NCBI GenBank assembly: GCA_964617825.1
Contig: CAZTWL010000019.1
Coordinates: 1 to 64,000 of the forward strand
Direction of reading: 5' to 3'
DNA from: VSJD01 sp964617825
GTDB lineage: Bacteria > Verrucomicrobiota > Kiritimatiellia > JAAZAB01
Length of the DNA stretch: 64,000 nucleotides
A program made the translations under genes and the position numbers. The notes beneath the pieces are model-generated. The model saw only the letters and a program-made list of their open reading frames with translations, searched no databases and had not been told where the DNA came from. Position 1 is the first letter of the stretch; each line of letters starts with the position of its first letter. Positions 45,038-52,366 of this stretch are shown piece after piece.

Positions 45038-45856
45038 TTACCGGGCGGGTTTGCCAACCACCCGCCAATGGTCGCCGTCGCAAAGGATCAGGATTGTCGA
45101 GCCGATATAGGTTAAGGTGATGCCCCCTGCCTGGCCGCGTTCCGACAGGATGATTTTTTCAGGCCGCTCGCCCGCGATTTGAAAAGTTATGTTTTGCGCG
45201 CCTCCGGCGGCGGTGCTCAGCGAGACCGGTTCGATCTGTATCCGGTCGGCATAGGGCCGCTCCAAGGCCTTGGACAGGTCGGAGGAATCGCCGAGGGTCT
45301 TGCTTTGCAAAAGATAACGCTGACCGCGCGCGACTTTGATGACCTTGAAGGTCGCAAGTTGGTATTGCCAGGGGGCGCCCCAGCGATCGGCTAATGGCAT
45401 GGAAGTTTCCTTGGCCGATTTTTTCAGCGGCTGCAGGTTGATCGGATATTCGATGGCGGAGCGGTAATAGGCGGCCAGGGCGCCTCGCACTTTTTCGCGG
45501 TCAAGTCGCGTGAGCCAGCGTCGCCCCATTTCGATCCCGGCTGCCGCCGTTGGCGTAGCCGGTGCGGCTGCGGTCATTTCGTTGAGGATGCTAATGGCCT
45601 CGTTCGTTTGGCCAAGGCGCAGGTTGTGCCAAGCGGCCAATCCCCGGCTTACCGGGAGCAGAGGGCTGTTTGGCGCCGTCTTCTGCAACTGCCGGCAGGC
45701 GTCCAGGATGGATTCGTGCCGGGCCGGCTGGTTGGTTTGCAGGCTCCAAAGGTTCCACAACGCTTTCTCGTCCGCTTCGCTTGAGCCGGGCGCTGCGCGG
45801 CTTGCCAGACACATTAAGCCTAAAAACAATAGAACCAGTCCTTGCTTACATGTCAT
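45038..45856 (-). CDS. Exported protein of unknown function in the MoxR cluster
   Basis: 272 residues with a signal peptide (GLVLLFLGLMCLASRAA). The first half is helical with repeat-like spacing (LDACRQLQKTAPNSPLLPVSRGLAAWHNLRLGQT), suggesting TPRs. The second half is beta-rich and ends ILILCDGDHWRVVGKP. It lies 15 bases upstream of DUF58 in the same direction. No further domain recognised. Confidence 0.75.
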   Translation of the reverse strand: MTCKQGLVLLFLGLMCLASRAAPGSSEADEKALWNLWSLQTNQPARHESILDACRQLQKTAPNSPLLPVSRGLAAWHNLRLGQTNEAISILNEMTAAAPATPTAAAGIEMGRRWLTRLDREKVRGALAAYYRSAIEYPINLQPLKKSAKETSMPLADRWGAPWQYQLATFKVIKVARGQRYLLQSKTLGDSSDLSKALERPYADRIQIEPVSLSTAAGGAQNITFQIAGERPEKIILSERGQAGGITLTYIGSTILILCDGDHWRVVGKPAR

Positions 45857-45950
45857 CGATTCTTGTTTCCAAAATTTATAAAAGCTCCATCAAGTCAGTT
45901 GATCCTGCCTGCCGAGAATGCCGGCCCGTCCCGATCTTCGAGTTGTATGC

Positions 45951-47489
45951 TCAGTGCGTCATCGCATGCATGAGTATGTTTTCACCCAGGCTCAATGAAC
46001 CGGCATCGTCATATCCCAGGGCATACGGGTTCTGCGCCATTTCCCATCCTCCGCACAGGCCATAAGGACTGAAAATCACCGCCAACTGGCCGTTCAGCTC
46101 CAAGCCCATCAGGTTGGGAGCAATGGTGGTCTTGCCGCCCAATTGGGAAGAAAGGCCCGGGGTGATCCCGACAGCCTTGATCTGATTGGGCAGGGCGAAA
46201 AGCGGCGATTCGGCCGGCAGGACGGTCAAGGCGCGGTCTGGAAACACTTTTTTCATTTCCCGCACGAAAGAGGCATTGAAGGCCCGCCGGCCGCAACAGG
46301 CCTCGGCCATCAAGAATCCGCCTTTGTTCAGGTATTCGCGCAGGTTTTGCGCCTCGGCGGAACTGAGCTGGAAAGTTTCGTGCCCGGTGATGTAAAGTAT
46401 GGGCGCGTCGAAAATCCGGGCGTCGGAAAGTTTCAATTCCTGGCGGCCGAATTTGACGGGAATATCGGTGCGGCGATTGAATTGCTGGAGCAGGACCGAA
46501 AGGCCGGCGTGCCGCGTTTTCCACTCGCCGTCGTAAATGACCTGGGCCACAAAAACCTTGCCGGCCTTGGTGGAGTCAGGGTCGGTGAAGTTCATGGCAT
46601 GGACTAAGTTTTTGGACCAGGCGCGCAGGCTGGTGGCGTAGGACAAAATGTTGATCCCCAGTTTCTGCGCATCTTCCACGGAGTAACCTTGGAGGGTGTC
46701 TTCATCGAGCGCATCCCAGCCGATGGCCATGCACCAGCGCGAGAGGATGGCCACAGTGCGGCAATCGATGGTAACGCCGTAAAACAGCGGCTCGTTCGCG
46801 GTATAGCCGGCGGCGCGCACGCCTTGGCGGTAGCTGACTTGTCCGATGTCGTAATAAGAATGGAAAAGAGGATGGTCGGAGGTCAGGCGCTGGAGCTTGG
46901 CTTCCGGAAAAATCTCGGCCAGTTCCGTTTTGGCGGAATCGAAGAAAGGCTTGGAACCCATGCCAGTATTTAAAATGAGTGTGCCGCCGGCCAGCAGGTA
47001 TTCACGCAAACGCTTGCGCTCGGCCGGCGTAAAACTGAAATGAAAATGGCCGCTGCGGTAGATGATCGGATTTTTGTCGGGGTCCGTGCTGATATCCGAT
47101 AAAGACTTGGCCTCGTTGGCAAAATTAACGTTGATTCTGCCCTTCATGTCCTTGAGCAGGTTGTTCAAATCGTTGGGGCGCGAAGCCCAGTCGATCATGC
47201 CATATTGGGATTTGAGTTTGACGAACATTACCGGCGGGGTGGGCGGGTTTTTCTTTTCGGACCGCGATTGCGGCTGGGCCGGCGGCGGCGGCGGGTAGGG
47301 GATGAAGGTTTCGGCCGAAGCGATGTTGGCCGGCGGCGGCGGCGGGGCGTTGGCCTTGATGGGCGCCACAAATCCGGGCTCGTCCGAGCCATCTCCCGCG
47401 AAGATTGTTTGCGCCTGCAATGGGGTAGCGGATGCCCACAGGATGCAAACCAGCAGCACTAATGCCAATAAGCCATAATGACGTTTCAT
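45951..47489 (-). CDS. Exported protein with two DUF4159 domains
   Basis: 512 residues. A signal peptide ends near ATPLQA, followed by a Pro-rich linker and two GATase-like DUF4159 domains (about 75-290 and 300-500). Conserved stretches are YRSGHFHFSFTPAERKRLREYLLAGGTL and, in the second, YITGHETFQLSSAEAQNLREYLNKGGFLMAEACCGRRAF. DUF4159 often accompanies MoxR/BatA clusters. The ATG at 47489 has GAGGAG seven bases upstream and gives a standard signal peptide; an upstream in-frame start at 47531 does not. Function unknown, probably periplasmic. Confidence 0.88.
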   Translation of the reverse strand: MKRHYGLLALVLLVCILWASATPLQAQTIFAGDGSDEPGFVAPIKANAPPPPPANIASAETFIPYPPPPPAQPQSRSEKKNPPTPPVMFVKLKSQYGMIDWASRPNDLNNLLKDMKGRINVNFANEAKSLSDISTDPDKNPIIYRSGHFHFSFTPAERKRLREYLLAGGTLILNTGMGSKPFFDSAKTELAEIFPEAKLQRLTSDHPLFHSYYDIGQVSYRQGVRAAGYTANEPLFYGVTIDCRTVAILSRWCMAIGWDALDEDTLQGYSVEDAQKLGINILSYATSLRAWSKNLVHAMNFTDPDSTKAGKVFVAQVIYDGEWKTRHAGLSVLLQQFNRRTDIPVKFGRQELKLSDARIFDAPILYITGHETFQLSSAEAQNLREYLNKGGFLMAEACCGRRAFNASFVREMKKVFPDRALTVLPAESPLFALPNQIKAVGITPGLSSQLGGKTTIAPNLMGLELNGQLAVIFSPYGLCGGWEMAQNPYALGYDDAGSLSLGENILMHAMTH

Positions 47490-47668
47490 GGCATCTCCTC
47501 GAAATTTGCGATGGACCGTCGCCAACTTCAAAACAGTGTGGCTTTAGCGCCGGTTAAAGACAAGCAAATTCGTGCGGTGCAACGCGCGTTATGTTCGTCA
47601 TCCCGAGCGAAGCCGATGGATCTCTCGTCCGTCGGCTTCATCAGCATGATCCCGCCACAAGCAGCGCA

Positions 47669-47953
47669 TTAGATGATGACGGCGAGTAGCGTGATCAAAA
47701 CGAGGATTGCGCCGATAACGCAGAGATATGGCCATCGTTTTTTTGGCGATGGGCCCTGCTCGCCGAATTCCCTTTCGAGATATGCATTGTAATCGAATTC
47801 GTCGCCAGGCAGATCGAGTCCGTCATATGTGGCGCGGTCTTCGTTCCATCCGGCGCTGTCGTCCGCCCCGCATTCGGGACAGGCGCGCGCTTTGGGCGGC
47901 ACTTCTGCGCCGCACACGGGACAGATGTCCGGGGGTGTTGTGCGGATACTCAT
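47669..47953 (-). CDS. Zinc-ribbon membrane protein
   Basis: 94 residues. An N-terminal zinc ribbon (CPVCGAEVPPKARACPECGAD, with two CPxCG knuckles) is followed by an acidic linker and one C-terminal transmembrane helix (YLCVIGAILVLITLLAVII). The start overlaps the upstream stop by one base (TAATG), so translation is coupled. Probably a small tail-anchored part of the MoxR cluster. Confidence 0.85.
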   Translation of the reverse strand: MSIRTTPPDICPVCGAEVPPKARACPECGADDSAGWNEDRATYDGLDLPGDEFDYNAYLEREFGEQGPSPKKRWPYLCVIGAILVLITLLAVII

Positions 47954-48429
47954 TAATAGGCCGTGGGATCGATCTCGTGCAGCAGTTCCTTGGTGAGCTT
48001 GGGCGACTTGATGTCCTTGTGTTTGAGCAGGGCCGGGTCAACCACCATCGAATTGGCGGATTCGCCGCCGATGGCCTTGATGCGGCCATAGGCCGATACG
48101 CAATCGTTGGTTGTCAGGCTGCCGGCCAGCTCGAGCGAGAGTCTTTTGGTGACCACGAGGGCGACGTTCATGTCGGAACTTGGTTCGATGGTCATGACCG
48201 TTGTCGCGCCTGCGGCGGGCTGGTCTTTTTTGACGGCGGTTACCCGCAGGTAGCGGAAGGTATGGAAAATTCCCGTGACCTGCTTTTGCATGATTTGGCG
48301 TCCCGCGGCATTATTGGTTGTCCAGGCAAGGGCCAACTCATTGCCGTTGCGCACCGGTTCGGACCGGGCTGGCGGAGCGAGCACAAGACCAAGAATAGCA
48401 CACAAGCATATGGCCGGCATCGTTTGCAT
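47953..48429 (-). CDS. Small exported protein, first gene of the MoxR cluster
   Basis: 158 residues with a signal peptide (AICLCAILGLVLAPPARS). No domain recognised; the mature part is a mixed alpha/beta stretch with many conserved-looking hydrophobics (VALVVTKRLSLELAGSLTTNDC). GGGAGGAA lies five bases before the ATG at 48429. A promoter (48481-48509) precedes it, making it the likely start of the 18-kb unit that ends with FHA-MoxR. Confidence 0.78.
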   Translation of the reverse strand: MQTMPAICLCAILGLVLAPPARSEPVRNGNELALAWTTNNAAGRQIMQKQVTGIFHTFRYLRVTAVKKDQPAAGATTVMTIEPSSDMNVALVVTKRLSLELAGSLTTNDCVSAYGRIKAIGGESANSMVVDPALLKHKDIKSPKLTKELLHEIDPTAY

Positions 48430-48480
48430 GGCGATTCCTCCCGCATTGAAAGATGTTGACCGACAATACGAACGCCATAA

Positions 48481-48509
48481 GATATACGCGTTTTTTTAAA
48501 GATACTCAA
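48481..48509 (-). promoter_or_regulatory. Promoter of the MoxR cluster
   Basis: On the minus strand TTGAGT (48509-48504), a 17-base spacer and TATATC (48486-48481) lie about 50 bases upstream of the first gene, next to the 22-bp inverted repeat. Confidence 0.5.
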
Positions 48510-48521
48510 TCATCTTCGGAA

Positions 48522-48584
48522 AACATTGCTGTCCAAATTAGCCTCAACTACAATTAATTATCGGCTAATTTGGACAGCAATGTT
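48522..48584. repeat. Perfect 22-bp inverted repeat with 19-base A+T-rich loop
   Basis: The arms 48522-48543 (AACATTGCTG...) and 48563-48584 are exact reverse complements. A further 5-bp pairing (CTTCG/CGAAG) follows outside after a 2-3-base bulge. It lies between the divergent MoxR cluster and the MFS gene. There is no T-run of note. It could be a bidirectional terminator, an operator, or a trace of a mobile element. Confidence 0.9.
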
Positions 48585-48722
48585 ATCGAAGGTAAAGATA
48601 TGAGAGGTCAGCCGGATAGAGAATGTGAAATTTCAGAAAATTGCCGAGAAAGCCTTGCTGAGTGATGGCAAGTTACTGGGGTGATCGTGGTTTGTCTGGC
48701 CAAAGCAAGACGGTTCGTTGCC

Positions 48723-50051
48723 ATGTTAAGAAACCTTCCAAAGAACCAGAGAGTAACAATTATTCTCGAACCTTTCAGTTCGGTTCTCGCTTGCATTCAT
48801 ATGTTTTATACCGCTCTCTACATGCAGGCAAACGGTCTTTGCGCAAAACAGATAGGTCTTATCAGCACCATAGGCGCCATGGCCGGGTTGATGCTGCAAT
48901 TCGCGGCAGCTCCGGTCACCCACACGCTGGGGCGCCGGCGCACCCTTTTCCTGTTTTCCCTGATCTGCTGGTCCATCCCTCTTTTATTATGGGGCATCGC
49001 CAGTAGTTTTGCGTTGTTCCTTGTCGCCGCCTTGTTTTTCGCTTTTTCCAAGATTACGGGGGTGGCGTGGTATTGCGTCCTCACGGAAGATGTGGATGAT
49101 GGCAAGAAAGCGCTGATATTTGGGATATTAGGTGCCATTGCCCCTCTTGGAGGGATCGTCACGGTGTTTGCTGGGCCGGTGATCGATAGATTCGGCCTGG
49201 TGCCTTCCGGGCGTTTTTTTTACGCCTTTGCTTTTGTGAGTATGACGATCATGTTTGTGGTCCGCAATTTGCTTCTGACCGAAACGCAAGCCGGGGCCAC
49301 TCTTAACAATCTTCACGATGAGTTGACGATATTCCAGAGTTTCCGGCGGCACTGGAGAGTGGTGTTTCTTGGTATGAGAAACCTGGAATTACTGCGCATT
49401 GTAATCGCTTATGCGTTATATAATTTTGCCTTCAGCATGGGCTTTATCCAGGTTCTGTTCATCAGTAACGTGTTGCAGCTGACCATGACCGAACTTTCCA
49501 TGGTCCCGGCTGTTGGGGCGGTCGTCAGTTTTATCCTGTTCCGCTATACGGTTCCGTATCTAGGCGGGCGGAGAGAGATGAAAACGCTGTGTATCTCCCT
49601 GGCGGTCTTTGCGGCGGGCACATTTCTGATTCTGCTGGCTCCAATCAAGAACCTGTGGGTGACGCTGTTAGCTTCAGCGCTGACGGCCGCTGGCACCTAC
49701 CTGTTTCAAGTATGCGTCAACGTTGCTATGAACAAAAGGATGGGGCTATTGCATAAGGCAGACATCTGGGCGGCTATCCAGCTATTTATCGCTTTTGCCA
49801 TTATTCCTGCCGGTTATGTTGCCGGCAAAACGTTTGATCTCAACCCTCGATTGCCGATTGTGATAATAGGATTGATCGCGGTTTCCGCATCCGTCCTGGT
49901 TTTGCTGCCCGTGAAAGAAGAAAACCGGATGATCGAGAAGGCGGCAAATGAGTTGGACGGAAAAGGGGCTCTCGCTTTGACCGCGCTAATCCAAACTCCG
50001 CAATGCATGTTTTCGCGTATTGATAAGACAAAGGAGATGAGAAAATCATGA
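48723..50051 (+). CDS. Major facilitator superfamily transporter
   Basis: Inner-membrane secondary transporter of 442 residues with about twelve hydrophobic helices. After helix 2 comes the MFS loop motif THTLGRRRTLFLF, with basic residues. The two halves are separated near 190-210 by a polar loop. The start is uncertain: ATG at 48723 is used here, and a GTG at 48681 adds 14 residues. The stop overlaps the beta-helix gene start (ATGA), so the two are co-translated and the transporter probably imports the glycan or sugar handled by that protein. The sequence seems less G+C-rich than its neighbours. Confidence 0.88.
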   Translation: MLRNLPKNQRVTIILEPFSSVLACIHMFYTALYMQANGLCAKQIGLISTIGAMAGLMLQFAAAPVTHTLGRRRTLFLFSLICWSIPLLLWGIASSFALFLVAALFFAFSKITGVAWYCVLTEDVDDGKKALIFGILGAIAPLGGIVTVFAGPVIDRFGLVPSGRFFYAFAFVSMTIMFVVRNLLLTETQAGATLNNLHDELTIFQSFRRHWRVVFLGMRNLELLRIVIAYALYNFAFSMGFIQVLFISNVLQLTMTELSMVPAVGAVVSFILFRYTVPYLGGRREMKTLCISLAVFAAGTFLILLAPIKNLWVTLLASALTAAGTYLFQVCVNVAMNKRMGLLHKADIWAAIQLFIAFAIIPAGYVAGKTFDLNPRLPIVIIGLIAVSASVLVLLPVKEENRMIEKAANELDGKGALALTALIQTPQCMFSRIDKTKEMRKS

Positions 50052-51193
50052 ATTTAAAGGCGACAGGCGAAATTAAAAAAGTAGTTATTTCCAAGGATGG
50101 CGTAGGTTCTGCGGCGCAATTGCAGGCGTTGTTGGATCGCGGCGGGCTGGTGTGTGTTCCGCCGGGAAAATTTACGATTTCCTCTCCGCTGCGCATAGGT
50201 GACAATACCCGCCTCGCGCTGTCCCCGGCCACCGTGCTGCGCCTGGCGGACAACGCCAATTGCCCCATTCTCATGAACCGGGACAAGGGTAAAGTCCCCA
50301 CGCGCAACGTCATCATCGAGGGGGGCGTCTGGGACGGCAACAATCTTCATCAGCGCCGGGGTAGCTGCGCCAAGGCGATGTACTATGACTGGGGGCAGTT
50401 TATCTGCCTTTTTTCCATGGAGAATCTGACGCTGCGGGACATGGTCATCAAGGATCCAGAGAGCTTTGCCGTGCAACTCATGGCGGTGGAGAACTTTACC
50501 GTGGAGAACATCACGTTCGATTTCAACATGCGGCGGGAAAACATGGACGGCATCCACATCAATGGTCCCGCCCATGGCGGCTGTATTCGCAACATCCGCG
50601 GCAGCACCAATGACGACATGATCGCTCTCAACAGCGACGAGGGGTTCCAGTACAGCGACAAATGCGATATCTCCGATGTCTCCATTGACGGACTTTACGG
50701 CGGAAGCTTCGGTTATAACGCCGTGCGGCTGCTTTCTAGGCGCAGCCATGTGCGTAATGTCAGCATCCGCAATGTGTTCGGAAAATACCGTTATCATGCG
50801 GTGTCCTTTACTCATTTCTCCGGTACCGGCGACAAACTCGGTTGGTTTGATGGTATAACGCTGGACGGTATCTACGCCTCCTTTGTGCGGGGACATACCG
50901 ATTTCGGCGGGCTTATCTATTTTCAGCAGGGTGTCAATCAGACAGGAGCCATCACGATCCGCAACGTCGTGCGTATCGACGAGGATGGCGTGAATAACCC
51001 CTTTTACACTATCCATCTGCGGGAAAATACGCATGTGCGCAGATTGTACCTTTCCAACATCTACCAACGCATTGCCGATAGCAACCGACCCATATTCAAG
51101 AAGGAGTCCACTGCGCTAATTGACGAACTTTATATTGATAACGTCCGCCACGATCAAAGCATGGAAAGCAACCTTGGAGGATTAGGTCACTAA
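50048..51193 (+). CDS. Right-handed beta-helix protein, GH28-like, cytoplasmic
   Basis: 381 residues with no signal peptide. The coil pattern is clear throughout (NVIIEGGVWDGN, NLTLRDMVIKDP, NFTVENITFDFN). NMDGIHINGPAHGG followed by TNDDMIALN resembles the GH28 catalytic region (NTDGID ... DD.IAI) with its aspartates, though the last histidine region is less clear. It may be an intracellular pectin- or other uronide-oligosaccharide hydrolase, paired with the MFS transporter. Codons favour C-ending more than neighbours. An IS4-type transposase remnant directly follows the stop. Confidence 0.85.
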   Translation: MNLKATGEIKKVVISKDGVGSAAQLQALLDRGGLVCVPPGKFTISSPLRIGDNTRLALSPATVLRLADNANCPILMNRDKGKVPTRNVIIEGGVWDGNNLHQRRGSCAKAMYYDWGQFICLFSMENLTLRDMVIKDPESFAVQLMAVENFTVENITFDFNMRRENMDGIHINGPAHGGCIRNIRGSTNDDMIALNSDEGFQYSDKCDISDVSIDGLYGGSFGYNAVRLLSRRSHVRNVSIRNVFGKYRYHAVSFTHFSGTGDKLGWFDGITLDGIYASFVRGHTDFGGLIYFQQGVNQTGAITIRNVVRIDEDGVNNPFYTIHLRENTHVRRLYLSNIYQRIADSNRPIFKKESTALIDELYIDNVRHDQSMESNLGGLGH

Positions 51194-51214
51194 CGATTCC
51201 GATTGCCGATCTCC
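51194..51214. repeat. Three degenerate heptamers related to GATTGCC
   Basis: The units CGATTCC, GATTGCC and GATCTCC follow each other. In reverse complement the middle unit is GGCAATC, a rotation of the CGGCAAT repeated in the Mur ligase gene. Confidence 0.55.
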
Positions 51215-51413
51215 AAACCGGGCAGGCCAATCCAGCCCCAATGCCGCGCAGACTATCCTGGCCGCGGAGTTGGCCAAACAACATCGCTACAAAGTGATTC
51301 CAAGAACTGAATCCTCTGGCATGGTATTCGGTTCCAGCCTCTTTTACCGCCTTCTTAAATTCAAATCTCGAAAACATTTGTATCATTTGGCCAATCACAG
51401 TATGTTGATGCAT
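51215..51413 (-). pseudogene. IS4-family transposase remnant (DUF4372 N-terminal domain)
   Basis: The frame from 51413 reads MHQHTVIGQMIQMFSRFEF, then GTEYHARGFSSWNHFVAMLF and LRGIGAGLAC, the DUF4372 domain at the start of IS4-type transposases. After about 65 residues similarity stops and the frame runs antisense into the beta-helix gene. The DDE catalytic domain is missing. AAGGAAAAGG precedes the ATG. No terminal inverted repeats were recognised. It marks past insertion and deletion at this boundary. Confidence 0.8.
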
Positions 51414-51551
51414 GGAAGCCTTTTCCTTAATGTTTATTATGGTTTCGTTTGTTAATTCAAAACCATCTTAAACCAGGATTAGACTTCTTCAATTTTAAAT
51501 TAGGACACAAGTGTTCGGAAAAGACAAATAAAAATTTCGAATTAGGCTGGG

Positions 51552-52349
51552 ATGTTTGTGAAAATAATTGATTTCCATACGCATGCCTTCGCGGACGATC
51601 TGGCGGCGCGGGCTGTGCCGAACCTTGGGAAAAAGTCGGGCATATCGGCGAAGCTGGATGGCACCGTGGCGTCGCTCCTGGCGTCCATGGATCGAGCCGG
51701 CATCGAGCGCTCGGTTGTCTGTTCCATTGCCACCAAGCCGACGCAGTTTCAGAAAATATTGGATTGGTCCAAGGCGGTGCGTTCGCCGCGGATCGTTCCT
51801 TTGCCCTCCATTCATCCCGCTGATCCCAAAGTGCGGGAGCATCTTCGCTTGATCCGGGACGAGGGATTCCGCGGCATCAAGTTGCATCCATATTACCAGG
51901 ATTTTGATCTCGACGATCCAGGCATGGACCCAATTTACGAGTCCATTCGCGAATGCGGCCTGCTGCTGGTGTGCCATACCGGGTTCGACCTGGGCTTCGC
52001 GCGCGTGCGGCGCGCGGATCCGGAGCGCATCTGGAAGGTGGCCGCCAAGTTTCCCGGCCTCAAGTTCGTGGCCACGCATCTGGGCGCTTGGGACGACTGG
52101 GCTGAAGTTGAGCGCTGGCTGATCGGCAAGCCGGTGTTGGTGGAAATGTCGTTTGCCATTTCCTTTTGCGGCGCCGCATTGGTCCGTCGCCTGCTCATGG
52201 CGCACCCGTCCGATTGCATTATGTTCGGCACCGACTCGCCCTGGGCCGACCAGACGGAGGCCGTTGCCCTCGTCAAGGCCCTGAAGCTTCCTCCCGCGCT
52301 GGAGCAAAAACTGTTTTCGGCCAACGCCCTCCGCCTGCTGGGGGGCTGA
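51552..52349 (+). CDS. Amidohydrolase family protein (amidohydrolase 2, decarboxylase-like)
   Basis: Metal-dependent TIM-barrel hydrolase of 265 residues. H9-x-H11 (IDFHTH) begins the metal site; GIKLHPY, CHTGFD and ATHLGAWDDW provide further ligands, and FGTDSPW the catalytic aspartate. The domain matches the amidohydrolase-2 family, which includes decarboxylases and lactonases. No signal peptide. Convergent with pckG, 17 bases apart. Substrate unknown. Confidence 0.88.
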   Translation: MFVKIIDFHTHAFADDLAARAVPNLGKKSGISAKLDGTVASLLASMDRAGIERSVVCSIATKPTQFQKILDWSKAVRSPRIVPLPSIHPADPKVREHLRLIRDEGFRGIKLHPYYQDFDLDDPGMDPIYESIRECGLLLVCHTGFDLGFARVRRADPERIWKVAAKFPGLKFVATHLGAWDDWAEVERWLIGKPVLVEMSFAISFCGAALVRRLLMAHPSDCIMFGTDSPWADQTEAVALVKALKLPPALEQKLFSANALRLLGG

Positions 52350-52366
52350 TCCTTGCCCGTGATTAC

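Larger units (their letters stand above)
51194..51551. other. 358-base region holding a transposase remnant and heptamers
   Basis: Between the beta-helix gene and the amidohydrolase there is no intact gene. It contains three degenerate heptamers (51194-51214), the IS4-type remnant on the minus strand, and an A+T-rich stretch (about 51430-51545) that was probably the leader of that transposase. Confidence 0.7.
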
